Of a DNA stretch of 64,000 nt, positions 17,455 to 26,739 are shown one piece after another; positions within the stretch are counted from its first letter, which is position 1; each line of letters opens with the position of its first letter. The notes beneath the pieces were generated by a model. It ran no database searches, was not told the DNA's origin, and was given only the letters and a program-made list of their open reading frames with translations. A program made the position numbers and the translations under genes. The stretch lies in contig NZ_MRWQ01000006.1 of NCBI RefSeq assembly GCF_001906925.1, positions 372,001 to 436,000 of the forward strand, written 5' to 3'. Source of the DNA: Domibacillus mangrovi. GTDB lineage: Bacteria > Bacillota > Bacilli > Bacillales > Domibacillaceae.

Positions 17455-17660
17455 TAATTCGGGATTTTATACACTTTCTACGCTTATTTTTTTCGTACGC
17501 CACAGGGACAACAAACATTTTCATTTTTCCAGCCACGATATAGCGTCTGTCACCGTTTTTACCGAGCTTGGTCTCCCGGCTAATCGTGATCAGTTCATCT
17601 AAAGTACTTGTCCTTTTTATATAGTCGATAACTTGCTGCGTTTTCTCATGATTCAGACAC
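17455..17660 (-). pseudogene. Decayed gene fragment with a second copy at 21700
   Basis: The minus strand reads LNHEKTQQVIDYIKRTSTLD, then ELITISRETKLGKNGDRRYI and VAGKMKMFVVPVAYEKNKRR, without a start codon. A related but frame-broken stretch lies at 21700-21925 (LNPEKTQLVIGYVKETGHLD). The LNPEKxQLVxGF pattern recalls C-terminal parts of Rpn/PD-(D/E)XK-type putative transposase nucleases, but I am not certain. Confidence 0.45.
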
Positions 17661-17694
17661 TAATGCACTCAATAGCTACAGTTCTTCATCAGAA

Positions 17695-17973
17695 ATAAAG
17701 TGAAACTTCATTCAGTGAGGGTTAGGTTCACAGGATGTGAATCATGCAGACGTTGTAACAGGACGTGACGATCTTAGTCTGCGTTCCGCTTCCCCCGCTG
17801 AATAAACAGGAACTCAGGTAAAGAACGCCGCGTCCTGCGGCAATGCCTGAGTGACCGGCTTCGGCCGGCCCGAACCAATCGGGCCTTTACGGGCAGTTGA
17901 TCCCCCACTTATCCTTTTTCGATTTCTCTAAGACTTGAAGTGCGGGTCTTACTGCCCGTTAATCTGCGATAAA
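17695..17973 (-). repeat. Dispersed structured element, copy E (full length)
   Basis: A 279-bp copy in minus orientation with all hairpins and both ends. Its terminal stem is CAGTGAGGG with CCCCCGCTG, which still pairs through G-U contacts. Confidence 0.92.
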
Positions 17974-18106
17974 CTTTTGAATCAAGCTCGGGAACATGGT
18001 ATTCTGTTTCATAAGGGATCTCTCTTCTCGTAAATGTTTGGTCGTACTTACATTTTACAAGAAGGCGTCTCTTTTTTTCGTTTTTACGGAAAATTATTCA
18101 TAATCA

Positions 18107-18136
18107 TCAGGGCGGTGTCTGAGCCCCTTTTTTAAT
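18107..18136 (+). terminator. Weak terminator-like hairpin before xylulokinase
   Basis: GGGC pairs with GCCC, followed by CTTTTTT. The short stem ends about 20 bases before the xylulokinase start. It could attenuate read-through or be chance. Confidence 0.35.
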
Positions 18137-18154
18137 TGGTTGGAGGAATGGGAA

Positions 18155-19660
18155 ATGAGTTATTTAATGGGCATTGATTTAGGAACCTCAAGTGTAAAAA
18201 CGGTTATTATGGACGAAAACGGCTCCATAAAAGGGACTGCTCAACAAAGCTATGAGATGATGATCGAAAAAAGCGGTTATGCGGAACAAGACCCTAACTT
18301 CTGGTGGGAAGCAGTTGTAAGGACGATTAAACAGGTCTTAAATGAAACGGGTATACATTCTAAAAAAATTAACGGAATCGGTTTTTCAGGTCAAATGCAT
18401 GGGTTGGTCATGATAGACCAAAATCTTCTTCCTATACGTCCAGCAATTATTTGGTCGGATCAGCGTTCTAGAAAAGAAGCAGCGGAAATCTATTCGATCA
18501 TTGGAAGAGAAACGGTCAAAAAAATAGTAATGAATTCTATATTCACAGGCTTTCAACTGCCATCGTTGTTATGGATTAAAAAGAACGAACCATTTGTTTA
18601 TGAAAAAATAAATAAAGTGCTATTGCCGAAAGATTATATCCGTTTAAAACTGACAGGAGAATGCGGCACAGATTTTACAGACGCTTCAGCTACATTAGCG
18701 TTTGATATTCAAAATAGAAAGTGGGCTTTTGATTTAATCAAAAAAGTAGGATTGAATCCTGATTTTTATCCGGAGGTACATGAATCGATTGATATTGCCG
18801 GTCAAGTTACCGTAAAAGCCGCTGAAGAAACAGGGTTGGCGCCTGGGACGCCTGTTGTTTACGGCGGCGGTGATCAGTCTATGCAATCCATCGGCAACGG
18901 TATCGTGAAACCGGGCCAAGTATCTTTGACGATTGGCACTGGCGGTCAAACCTTTTCTATTATTCCAGAACCTATTTGTGAGACTGAAATGAGAACTCAC
19001 ACATTTTGCCATGCAGTGCCGGGGACATGGAGTATCATGGGAGCGAATTTAGCTGCTGGTTTGTCGCTCAGCTGGCTTAATAAAAAAATATTAAGTAACC
19101 TTTCTTACGCGGAAATTAACGAATTGGCCAAGCAAGTTACCCCCGGCAGTGAAGGGTTGCTGTTTCTCCCTTACCTATCCGGAGAAAGAACGCCTCACAT
19201 GGATGATTCAGCAAGAGGCACTTTTTTAGGCTTAACGTTAAATCATAGCAAAGCACATCTTATTCGTTCTGTTATGGAAGGTGTTGTTTTTGCTTTAAAG
19301 GACTCAGTAGAAATGTTTCATTCTTTAAATATAAAAATGGACACATTTATTGCTTCAGGCGGAGGTGCAAGAAGCGATATATGGCTGAACATTCAAGCCA
19401 ATATTTTAAATAAAGAAATTTACAAAGTAAACCAGTTAGAACAGGCTTGTACGGGTGCTGCTATTACAGCGGGAGTTGGCATTGGAAAATATGATTCCAT
19501 TCAAAGTGCTTGTGAAACGATTATTAGAATAAACCCTGAACCTGTTCGTCCAGATCCAGCAGTGGCCGGATTTTACAATGAAATGTACGAGCTTTATAAA
19601 AGTGCTTACGTACAGAACAAACAATTGTTCCATCAACTTGCAATGAAGCAAGACTTTTAG
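18155..19660 (+). CDS. xylB: Xylulokinase (FGGY carbohydrate kinase)
   Basis: From the ATG behind GGAGG this is 501 residues, the usual length of XylB. The FGGY fold is evident: MGIDLGTSSVKTVIMDENGS (phosphate 1), FSGQMHGLVMID, the IIWSDQRS region with the substrate-binding D, and GTDFTDASATLAFD. GGGDQSMQSIGNGIVKPGQV with SLTIGTGG (second phosphate loop) and SGGGARSD (adenosine motif) complete it. It phosphorylates D-xylulose for entry to the pentose phosphate pathway. No xylA, transporter or regulator accompanies it, so it is an orphan kinase and its true sugar could be another ketopentose. A longer frame from TTG at 18140 includes the ribosome site and is rejected. Confidence 0.9.
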   Translation: MSYLMGIDLGTSSVKTVIMDENGSIKGTAQQSYEMMIEKSGYAEQDPNFWWEAVVRTIKQVLNETGIHSKKINGIGFSGQMHGLVMIDQNLLPIRPAIIWSDQRSRKEAAEIYSIIGRETVKKIVMNSIFTGFQLPSLLWIKKNEPFVYEKINKVLLPKDYIRLKLTGECGTDFTDASATLAFDIQNRKWAFDLIKKVGLNPDFYPEVHESIDIAGQVTVKAAEETGLAPGTPVVYGGGDQSMQSIGNGIVKPGQVSLTIGTGGQTFSIIPEPICETEMRTHTFCHAVPGTWSIMGANLAAGLSLSWLNKKILSNLSYAEINELAKQVTPGSEGLLFLPYLSGERTPHMDDSARGTFLGLTLNHSKAHLIRSVMEGVVFALKDSVEMFHSLNIKMDTFIASGGGARSDIWLNIQANILNKEIYKVNQLEQACTGAAITAGVGIGKYDSIQSACETIIRINPEPVRPDPAVAGFYNEMYELYKSAYVQNKQLFHQLAMKQDF

Positions 19661-20129
19661 ATCCGTGTCAAACCAATAACAGCTTCAAAAAAAGATGCTG
19701 TATGAGTATATAGGTTAAAATCTAATAAAGCCTTGAAAAAAGTCTCTCTATTATTTCTTTTATCGTTTTGGCCCTGTTAGCGTATGTTGTTGATTTTCTA
19801 TTTTACTTACAATTATGTTTACATGGTGTCACTTTAGAAGATATTCGTGCTCATTTTAGGTGCTATTTTGCACAATCAACTTTAAAACCCAGCTACCTTC
19901 ACATGAGAAGATTAACTGGGTTTCTTTATTATTTACGTCCAATCACTAAGCTACTTACATTTCGAATTAGCGAACGCAGCCTTGTTTCAGTTTATGGAAG
20001 GTTGGTATAATCACCGGCGTATTCACGGCCAATTAAAGTTTCAAACACTGTAAGAAATTGAAGATTAATTCCATCAATCTGCATGAAAAGTTAACTTATT
20101 TGTGTCCATGATATTGACTTAGATCCACA
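19661..20129 (+). mobile_element. IS3-family relic (transposase C terminus and right end)
   Basis: Around 19978-20062 the plus strand reads FQFMEGWYNHRRIHGQLKFQ followed by TL and a stop, the C-terminal end of an IS3/IS150-type OrfB DDE transposase. About 40 bases later TGTCCATGATATTGACTTAGATCCA resembles an IS3-type terminal repeat and abuts structured element copy F. Upstream pieces (19740-19900) are stop-riddled, and a hairpin AACCCAG…CTGGGTTTC lies at 19888-19925. The element is truncated and inactive. Confidence 0.65.
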
Positions 20130-20409
20130 TTTATCCTGCATTAACGGACAGTAAGACCCCCGTTTCAAGACTTCGAAAAGAAAAGAAGGGTAAACGGGGG
20201 AGCAACTGTCCATAAAAGCCCGATTAGTTCATGCCAGGCTGAGCCTGGTCACTCACGTATTGCCGCAGGAAGCGGCGCCCTTTACCTGAGTTCCTGTTTA
20301 TTCAGTGGGGGATAGCGGAACGCAGACTAAGATCGTCACGTCCTGTGACAACGTCTGCATGATTCACATCCTGTGAACCTAATCCTCACTGAATGAAGTT
20401 TCACTTTAT
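20130..20409 (+). repeat. Dispersed structured element, copy F (diverged full length)
   Basis: A 280-bp copy in sense (plus) orientation, the most diverged full copy. Three stems show paired changes relative to the others: GGACAGT/ACTGTCC instead of GGGCAGT/ACTGCCC, CCCCCGTTT/AAACGGGGG instead of CCCCCGCTT/AAGCGGGGG, and CCAGGC/GCCTGG instead of CCGGCT/AGCCGG. This shows the folded form has been maintained. Confidence 0.93.
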
Positions 20410-20604
20410 TTTTTGCTTCTTTTACATGTTTGGTTGAGATTCTCTTTCTTTCAGATTTAATAGCGGATAAAAGAGGAGAACTGTCGCACCGAAGTAGGAT
20501 GATTCGTTCCGGAAACCTGTAATATTATACGTTGATCTAGAAAAACAAAGTCACATTCTCAATCGCTTTCATAAAATGAATGATAAAAGTGTGGAGGTGA
20601 AAGA

Positions 20605-21519
20605 ATGGATAATAATTATTTACGATGGTCCGAGGTCGCGTATGCAGGAGAATCGACACCACCAACTAATCCTGTTACACCCTCTGCGGGAGGTTGGTCC
20701 TTAGCATATTTAAAAAGAGACAAAGATGGTGACTTTATTGGTCCGAATGGACTGAAATTACGGCTGCCAATTACACATCCAGATCATATTGACTTTGATA
20801 AAGAATTAAAGATTGTTCAACGTACACTCAGAAACCTTACTCCAATTCAAAAAAAAATCGGCACATTTTATGGAACAGGCGTTCCCACAAAACAGTGGAC
20901 TCCTGTCATTGACCGTTTAATTGATTCATATGGAGTCAGCCCAGTTCATGCTGCGCGAATAATAGCAACAGTGCAAGCCGCTGTAAACGACACCATGATT
21001 GTCGTTTGGGATTTAAAATACAAGTGGGATGCAGCTAGACCAAATCAATACGACCACAAAATGAAAACGATACTATGTACTCCACGATTTCCCACCTATC
21101 CTTCAGGTCACGCCAGCATGTCGGGCTGTTCAGAAATTATTTTAAGTTATTTCTTCCCAAAGGAGGAATATAAACTACAAAAATTTTCTGAAGAAGATGC
21201 CGTCAGCCGTTTATATGCGGGTGTTCATTTTCCAATCGATAATAACGAAGGGCTCAAATTAGGACGATATATTGGAAATGTGATAGTGAATCACTTGAAA
21301 TCACAGCGTAATAAAGATGGGAAACCTATCGATACCCCCTATAGAGAATACCGAGATACTAATTTCTTTGCTGAAAACTTTAAGCAATTTATCCCGTACG
21401 ATTTTCCGGATGACTGTTCATCTCTTGTAGAAAAACAAGACAATGCAGTACCTCGTACATCTCACAAAAATCATAAGCTTTCTAAGCCGCGATTGTATAC
21501 AAAAAACTTTTCTAAATGA
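20605..21519 (+). CDS. Vanadium-dependent haloperoxidase / PAP2-type phosphatase
   Basis: A 304-residue protein without signal peptide or membrane segment, behind GGAGGTG. The vanadate/phosphate-binding signature is complete: K and R in KYKWDAARPNQYD, S and H in YPSGHASMSG, and R, H and D in SRLYAGVHFPIDNNEG. This set is shared by vanadium haloperoxidases and type-2 phosphatidic acid phosphatases; soluble Bacillus members are usually annotated as vanadium-dependent haloperoxidases. The C-terminal 60 residues are polar and probably flexible. Actual halide oxidation versus phosphatase activity cannot be told from sequence. It is monocistronic, between copy F and the HpaB-like gene. Confidence 0.85.
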   Translation: MDNNYLRWSEVAYAGESTPPTNPVTPSAGGWSLAYLKRDKDGDFIGPNGLKLRLPITHPDHIDFDKELKIVQRTLRNLTPIQKKIGTFYGTGVPTKQWTPVIDRLIDSYGVSPVHAARIIATVQAAVNDTMIVVWDLKYKWDAARPNQYDHKMKTILCTPRFPTYPSGHASMSGCSEIILSYFFPKEEYKLQKFSEEDAVSRLYAGVHFPIDNNEGLKLGRYIGNVIVNHLKSQRNKDGKPIDTPYREYRDTNFFAENFKQFIPYDFPDDCSSLVEKQDNAVPRTSHKNHKLSKPRLYTKNFSK

Positions 21520-21699
21520 AAATGTTTTTTGTATTATGTCCCCTGTGTAACAAATAATCATGAAAGTTTAAGCATATGAACTCTCTTCTATTTTCGCAGC
21601 CTATCTTCTGATGTCTTTATATTATGGTTGGAAAAGAGTTGAATTTCTTCTTCAACTACGTGGGTTCTTTACTAGAAAATAACTCCCGATGTTATCTCT

Positions 21700-21925
21700 T
21701 TACTTCTGAGATAAATCGGGATTTTACACGCTTTTTTATATGCTTTCTACGCTTATTTTTTCGTACGCCACAGGGACAAAGGACAAAACATCCATTTTCA
21801 ATTGTTACGCCACGACATAGCGTCTATAGTCTTCGTTTCTCGGTTAATCATGATCGATTCATCTAAATGGCCCGTCTCTTTTACATAGCCGATCACGAGC
21901 TGTGTTTTTTCAGGGTTCAGGCGTG
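21700..21925 (-). pseudogene. Second decayed copy of the 17455-17660 fragment
   Basis: The minus strand reads LNPEKTQLVIGYVKETGHLD then ESIMINRETKTIDAMSWRN before a stop. It aligns with LNHEKTQQVIDYIKRTSTLD and onward at 17455-17660, and the following DNA (CGTACGCCACAGGGACAA) is shared. Both copies lack a start. Confidence 0.5.
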
Positions 21926-21966
21926 AATTTAAAAAGGATTCTGGGACACTAATCTGTTCAAGGAAA

Positions 21967-21983
21967 ATGAAGTTTCACTTTAT
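21967..21983 (+). repeat. Right-end fragment of the structured element
   Basis: ATGAAGTTTCACTTTAT is identical to the right end of the dispersed element in sense orientation. Nothing else of the element precedes it. It is either an end left by deletion or a chance match of 17 bases; the exact identity including TTTAT favours the former. Confidence 0.55.
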
Positions 21984-22121
21984 TACTATCTATGTAACAG
22001 GAGCAAAACACTAATAGTAATAAATAAAAAGACATACTAATATGATATGACTAAAGAAATAAATGAACTGTTTCTATACGTCCATTATAAAAACAAGTAA
22101 CTAACTTTTAGGAGTGTGCGT

Positions 22122-23555
22122 ATGCCCGCCATAACTGGTAATGATTACATTGAACGGATTGATCGGCTCAAAACAAGTGTATGGATAGATGGAGCTCTTG
22201 TAACAGGCAACATTTCCGAACATCCTTCATTCAAAGGAGTAATGAAAAGTCAAGCAGCGTTATATGACTTGCAGCATAATAAATCACTTAAAGATGCCAT
22301 GACCTATCCATCGCCATCAACTGGAGACTGCGTCGGTATGTCTTATTTGCAGCCGAAAACAAGAGATGATCTTGCAAAAAGACGAGCCATGATCCAACAA
22401 TGGGCTATATCAAACAATGGAATGATGGGAAGAAGTCCAGACTATATGAATACAGTGTTAATGGCGTTTGCTTCATCTGTGAATTTTTTAAAGGGCAAAG
22501 AAAATTGTTTTCCCGAAAATATAACAAAGTTCTATGAATATGCACGTGAAAATGACGTATCTATGACACATACATTTATTGATCCACAAGTAAATCGAAC
22601 AAAATTTTATTTTGAAGATACCGATGAACCTATTGCAGCAAAAGTGATAGAGAAGAACGAAATGGGGATCATCGTAAAAGGTGCACGGCTACTGGCAACA
22701 CAGGGTGGAATAACAGATGAAATAATGGTTTTTTCAGCAGGTGGTATTCTGGATAAAGCGAAAGGTTTTGCTTTTTCTATCCCTAGTAATAGTAAAGGCC
22801 TTACATTTGTTTGTAGAGATTCATTTGTTGAAGGAGACTCTTCATTCAACTATCCATTAAGTTCGCGGTTTGAGGAAATGGATACAATTGTTATTTTCGA
22901 CCGTGTATTGGTTCCATGGGAACGCGTTTTTTATTATGACAACATAGAAGTATCAAATAGCTTAATGACTTCTAGTTCGTTTTTACCTTTTACATTGCAT
23001 CAAGCTGTCTCTAGACAGATTATTAAAACAGAGTTTGTTTTAGGTATTGTCCAGTCCATCATCGACACAATTAATATCTCGGAATACCAGCATGTTCAGG
23101 AAAAAGCTTCTGAAATTATTGTCGCTTTAGAAACGATGAAAGCCTTGGTAATTAAATCAGAGTTTGAAGCCGAAATCGATGAATGGGGATTTATGCGACC
23201 AGATCAAATAACATTGCAAATCGCCATCAATTTATTTCCACAAGTTTACCCTAGGTTTACTGAAATCATTCAGCTGTTAAGTGCAAGTGGATTGATGACG
23301 ATTCCAACAGAAAAGACATTTCAATCCAGTATTAGAAAAGACTTAGATCAATACTTGCAAGCTAAATCCAGAAATGCAGAGGATCGCGTTAAACTTTTCC
23401 GTTTAGCCTGGGATTTAACGATGAGCTCATTTGGTACACGCGAAACGCTCTATGAACGGTTTTTCTTTGGTGATCCTATTAAACTTTCGAGTCATTTGTA
23501 TTTTTCCTATGATAAAAAACCGTATGTTAACCGAGTGAAGAATCTTTTACAATAA
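22122..23555 (+). CDS. 4-hydroxyphenylacetate 3-hydroxylase-type oxygenase (HpaB family)
   Basis: From the ATG 7 bases after TTAGGAG this is 477 residues, the usual HpaB length and similar to Bacillus YoaI. It has the acyl-CoA-dehydrogenase-like fold typical of FADH2-using aromatic hydroxylases: a GRSPDYMNTVLMAF segment, the THTFIDPQVNR stretch with R near the flavin site, GARLLATQGGITDEIMVF, and VLVPWERVFYYDN. It would hydroxylate a phenolic compound with O2 and reduced flavin. The reductase partner (HpaC) is not adjacent and must come from elsewhere. The GTG at 22116 is an unlikely alternative start. Confidence 0.88.
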   Translation: MPAITGNDYIERIDRLKTSVWIDGALVTGNISEHPSFKGVMKSQAALYDLQHNKSLKDAMTYPSPSTGDCVGMSYLQPKTRDDLAKRRAMIQQWAISNNGMMGRSPDYMNTVLMAFASSVNFLKGKENCFPENITKFYEYARENDVSMTHTFIDPQVNRTKFYFEDTDEPIAAKVIEKNEMGIIVKGARLLATQGGITDEIMVFSAGGILDKAKGFAFSIPSNSKGLTFVCRDSFVEGDSSFNYPLSSRFEEMDTIVIFDRVLVPWERVFYYDNIEVSNSLMTSSSFLPFTLHQAVSRQIIKTEFVLGIVQSIIDTINISEYQHVQEKASEIIVALETMKALVIKSEFEAEIDEWGFMRPDQITLQIAINLFPQVYPRFTEIIQLLSASGLMTIPTEKTFQSSIRKDLDQYLQAKSRNAEDRVKLFRLAWDLTMSSFGTRETLYERFFFGDPIKLSSHLYFSYDKKPYVNRVKNLLQ

Positions 23556-23628
23556 AATTTCAACTCGGTGGTGACGGGGTAACGTCAGAAAAATGCGGAT
23601 TTACAACGTTAAGGAAATCTCACAATAT

Positions 23629-23675
23629 AAAAAGCCCAATTTCTCAATGTTAATAATGAGAAATTGGGCTTTTTC
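23629..23675. terminator. Strong bidirectional terminator
   Basis: AAAAGCCCAATTTCTCA pairs with TGAGAAATTGGGCTTTT around a short loop. It ends the HpaB-like gene and could also serve the converging DinB-like gene. Confidence 0.85.
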
Positions 23676-23790
23676 GTTACTCGATATAAGCATCTGGTAC
23701 TTTAAGTATAATATTTCTCAATGTTAAAATCTCTTTTTTGTTATGCTAATGACCCTTTACTTAAATAAGTATCCGTTTGTAACCATCAGT

Positions 23791-24306
23791 TTAGTGCCTC
23801 GCATCTAAATGTAATTTCACCTCTTTTATTTGTTCTATGTGTCGCTGTTCATGCACATATATCTGTTCAATCCATTGATCAAGAGGTAATTCACCAAAAG
23901 CAGGATGCTTCACTGATTTTTCTACCAATATGGATTTATCTTCTATAGTATTAAGAAAAATCATCAATTTTTGTCTCGAATCGTTTAACAAATCAATTAT
24001 TTGCTGAACTTCAAATGGTTCTATATCTGGTTCAACAATTTTTGGAGCTTTCATCTTTTTCGTTCTATCCAATAATACAAGTTGAACTTTTTTACGTTCT
24101 TTTTGAGTACGATCAATCTCTTTTAATCCCCATGCAATAGCCTTGATAGAGGCCTCTTCCACTAAGACTAAGTGATGGCAAATTTGTGCTATACTCCACT
24201 TATTCATATCAAGCTTACTATTAAATTGAGCATCACTTAATAAAGTAATCTCTTTTACTAGGTTATTTCTCGTTTCATGCAGATTGTCATTTACTAATTT
24301 ATTCAT
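23791..24306 (-). CDS. DinB-like protein (DinB_2 four-helix metal protein)
   Basis: A 171-residue helical protein behind AGGGAG. The three-His metal site of the DinB/YfiT superfamily is visible: H in KWSIAQICHHLVLVE, and HEQRHIEQI near residue 155. The length and the KWS-x-xQ-x-x-HL motif are standard. The family includes mycothiol/bacillithiol S-transferases and many proteins of unknown role, so a thiol-transferase or detoxification role is only possible. Monocistronic. Confidence 0.8.
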   Translation of the reverse strand: MNKLVNDNLHETRNNLVKEITLLSDAQFNSKLDMNKWSIAQICHHLVLVEEASIKAIAWGLKEIDRTQKERKKVQLVLLDRTKKMKAPKIVEPDIEPFEVQQIIDLLNDSRQKLMIFLNTIEDKSILVEKSVKHPAFGELPLDQWIEQIYVHEQRHIEQIKEVKLHLDARH

Positions 24307-25113
24307 GAGATTTCTCCCTTTACTGGAAAATACGTACTTAAATTCCTATTCTGTATATACTCTCTACGATGAAAAGTATTCTCCTGAGCTCTCCCTCACT
24401 ATTCTGTTTTCATTTTTTTATGTATTCTGTACAAACATTTAATATCCTTTTTTATGATTTATAAAGTTGTTGTACATTTTATTATTGATTTTCATCCGAA
24501 AAAATGACCGATTTTAATCGCAGTCTTTTTTTATAGTTTCTTGAACTAATACACCCATTAGTTCAAGACCAAAGTCTGTAAAAAACGCGCCGAATCTTTA
24601 AAATCTGAGGCATTTCCAATACAACATAATTACATTTATGTTGTATTAAGATTTAAAGGATTTTGAAATACAATTCATTCAGATATGTAGTTAACCTTTG
24701 TCCTACCTACACGTTTATCCTGTTCATATATTTTAGCATCTGCCGGATAACCTACTATCGCTTCCGTTTGACATCAAATTCTTTGTCAGCATGAAACGTA
24801 TTTCCACCCTTGTTTTTTAACTTTTCATGACTATCTAAAAATATTCTGATGGGTCGTAAAATTCTTTAGCTAAACGATGCTCATCTGGAAAAAGACTATT
24901 TTCCATCCCATTTAACAAAATGATTTGGGGTGCTGAACTTTTTTATTTAAGACTATGAACTACCCCTTCACCCCTTCTTGAAAAGGACTATAATTGTGCC
25001 TCAATAGGCTTTACTTTATTGAGACTGTGAAGTAATATACTTAAACTAACGAGGAAAGGTAACAATGATAGAGAACACACAATCTTATGTGTATTGCGAA
25101 AAGGAGGCATATC
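24307..25113. other. Decayed intergenic region
   Basis: No intact gene is visible. Bases 24543-24564 form a perfect hairpin (GAACTAAT ACACCC ATTAGTTC), a compensated variant of the small repeat elsewhere written CTAACGCACCCGTTAG. On the minus strand 24720-24930 gives frame-broken protein-like pieces (MENSLFPDEHRLAKEFYDPS; NTFHADKEFDVKRKR), a decayed gene I cannot name. Confidence 0.45.
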
Positions 25114-25647
25114 ATGAGAAACCAACGAAAGATAGTATTGTTTATTGCCCAAAGCTTGGATGGATATATCGCAACAAAAGAAGACTCTTTAGATTGGTTA
25201 TTTAAAGTTGAGGGTGAAGGAGATAATGGCTATTCGGAATTTCTTGAAACGATAGATACAATCTTACTCGGAAAAAGAACGTATGATTGGATAATGAAAC
25301 ACGAAAAAGGGCTATTCCCTTATCAAAATAAAGGTTGTTACGTATTTTCTAGATCAACCATAGGAGATAAGGACCATGTTACATTTGTAAATGAAGACAT
25401 TGTTCATTTTACTACTAGCCTGAAAAATGAGGATGGTAAAAATATATGGATTGTTGGTGGTGGTGACTTATTACATACATTCTTAAAAGAAAAATTAGTC
25501 GATGAACTTATTTTGACGGTTGCTCCAACTATAATTGGAGATGGAATTCCATTATTTAAAGCAGGCCATTATCAATTAGACCTTTCTTTGAAAGGTGCTA
25601 GATCTTTTAATCAATTTATTGAATTACATTACACAGTAAAGAAATAA
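25114..25647 (+). CDS. RibD C-terminal/dihydrofolate-reductase-like oxidoreductase
   Basis: From the ATG behind AAAGGAGG this is 177 residues. IAQSLDGYIATKEDSLDWL at the N terminus, LLGKRTYDWI, and IWIVGGGDLLHTFLKEKLVD with ELILTVAPTIIGDGIPLF are the conserved blocks of the YwjB/YyaP type of stand-alone RibD_C domain proteins, which have the dihydrofolate-reductase fold and bind NADPH. The substrate is unknown. Single gene. Confidence 0.88.
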   Translation: MRNQRKIVLFIAQSLDGYIATKEDSLDWLFKVEGEGDNGYSEFLETIDTILLGKRTYDWIMKHEKGLFPYQNKGCYVFSRSTIGDKDHVTFVNEDIVHFTTSLKNEDGKNIWIVGGGDLLHTFLKEKLVDELILTVAPTIIGDGIPLFKAGHYQLDLSLKGARSFNQFIELHYTVKK

Positions 25648-25784
25648 ACACTGTCACTCGTCATTATATGTCTGCTGATCAGCAATTTCGAACTGCGCAG
25701 GTGAACATATAATATTCTTTCATTCAAAAGTGCTTGAAGCATAAAATAAATGGAAGATGGTATTAAATACTGGAGGCGAAGCAC

Positions 25785-26063
25785 TTGAATAATAATAAAA
25801 ACTTTGATCAAAGTAGCCAAAACCCCCAAACAGAAAGTCAAGCCGCTAAGCTTGCTGTAATTGCGACTGCAGTCACTACATTTGGTGACGCCTTAGCCAC
25901 TCTGGCAGCGATGCTTGCATTAGAAGAAGAAAGACAAGAAGAACGTCAAGCACAAAGTGATAAAGACGATTATAAAAATATGCAAAAACAAATCCACTAT
26001 TTAACAACTGAAGTTGAAAAACTTAAAAAACAAGTAAATAAGGAAAGGCCCTATTGGATATAG
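25785..26063 (+). CDS. Small coiled-coil protein of unknown function
   Basis: A 92-residue protein starting at TTG behind TGGAGGCGAAG. A polar N terminus is followed by an alanine-rich hydrophobic helix (AKLAVIATAVTTFGDALATL) and a highly charged coiled coil (LEEERQEERQAQSDKDD; TTEVEKLKKQVNKE). I do not recognise a named family; similar short proteins occur in Bacillus and their phages. It may associate with the membrane through the alanine-rich helix. Confidence 0.6.
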   Translation: MNNNKNFDQSSQNPQTESQAAKLAVIATAVTTFGDALATLAAMLALEEERQEERQAQSDKDDYKNMQKQIHYLTTEVEKLKKQVNKERPYWI

Positions 26064-26739
26064 GGTATCTTTGTATTGACCATTTAACTTAAGCATCACT
26101 CAAGATGTTTTTTAAAACGGGCGTTACACTTTAAGCCAACTTATAAGTTTTTTCTTTTAATTTGTTATATGCTAACGTTTTCACAGTTCAATTGAGTTCA
26201 TCATTGCTAGGATCAGCAACCTGTAAATTATTTTTGAATATAAACAAACGTCCTTTTCCCTCTCACAAAGCCGTTTCCTCTGTCTCTATAATGGTCGCAA
26301 GCAACACTCTCCTGTTTTTTTTACATTGTTTATTTAGCCATGCTTGAAATGAAGATAATCGAGACATTTATGCCCTCCCTTTTAGACTTTTTATTCACTT
26401 TATATGCGTTATGATCAAACTTTTCAATTCATTAAAGATCATTGAGAAAAACGGAGCTGCTGGCATAAGTGAAAAATTTGCTTGAATTTTTTACATACCT
26501 GTTCCATAGCCTTTCATGTAACACAAGCACTGCATTACAGATTATGTAAAGTAACCCGTTCTTACATCGGATTTGCAGAAAACATTATGATTCATTATAG
26601 CGATTTAAATCTTTTCAACCTTTAAATGTATTTCTAAACCCTTCAGATATTTCATGATCGAAAATTACACATTAAAACGATACTTGAATATGCTAGGTAA
26701 TAATATAAATTAATACTCGAACTCGGAAAGAGGTATATT
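26064..26739. other. Long AT-rich intergenic region before tgl
   Basis: I see no supported gene; the 61-codon plus-strand frame near 26162 has no ribosome site or family signal. AATATGCTA at about 26688, with an upstream AC, loosely resembles a SigK-type -10 element, which would fit the sporulation role of tgl, but the match is weak. Confidence 0.35.
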
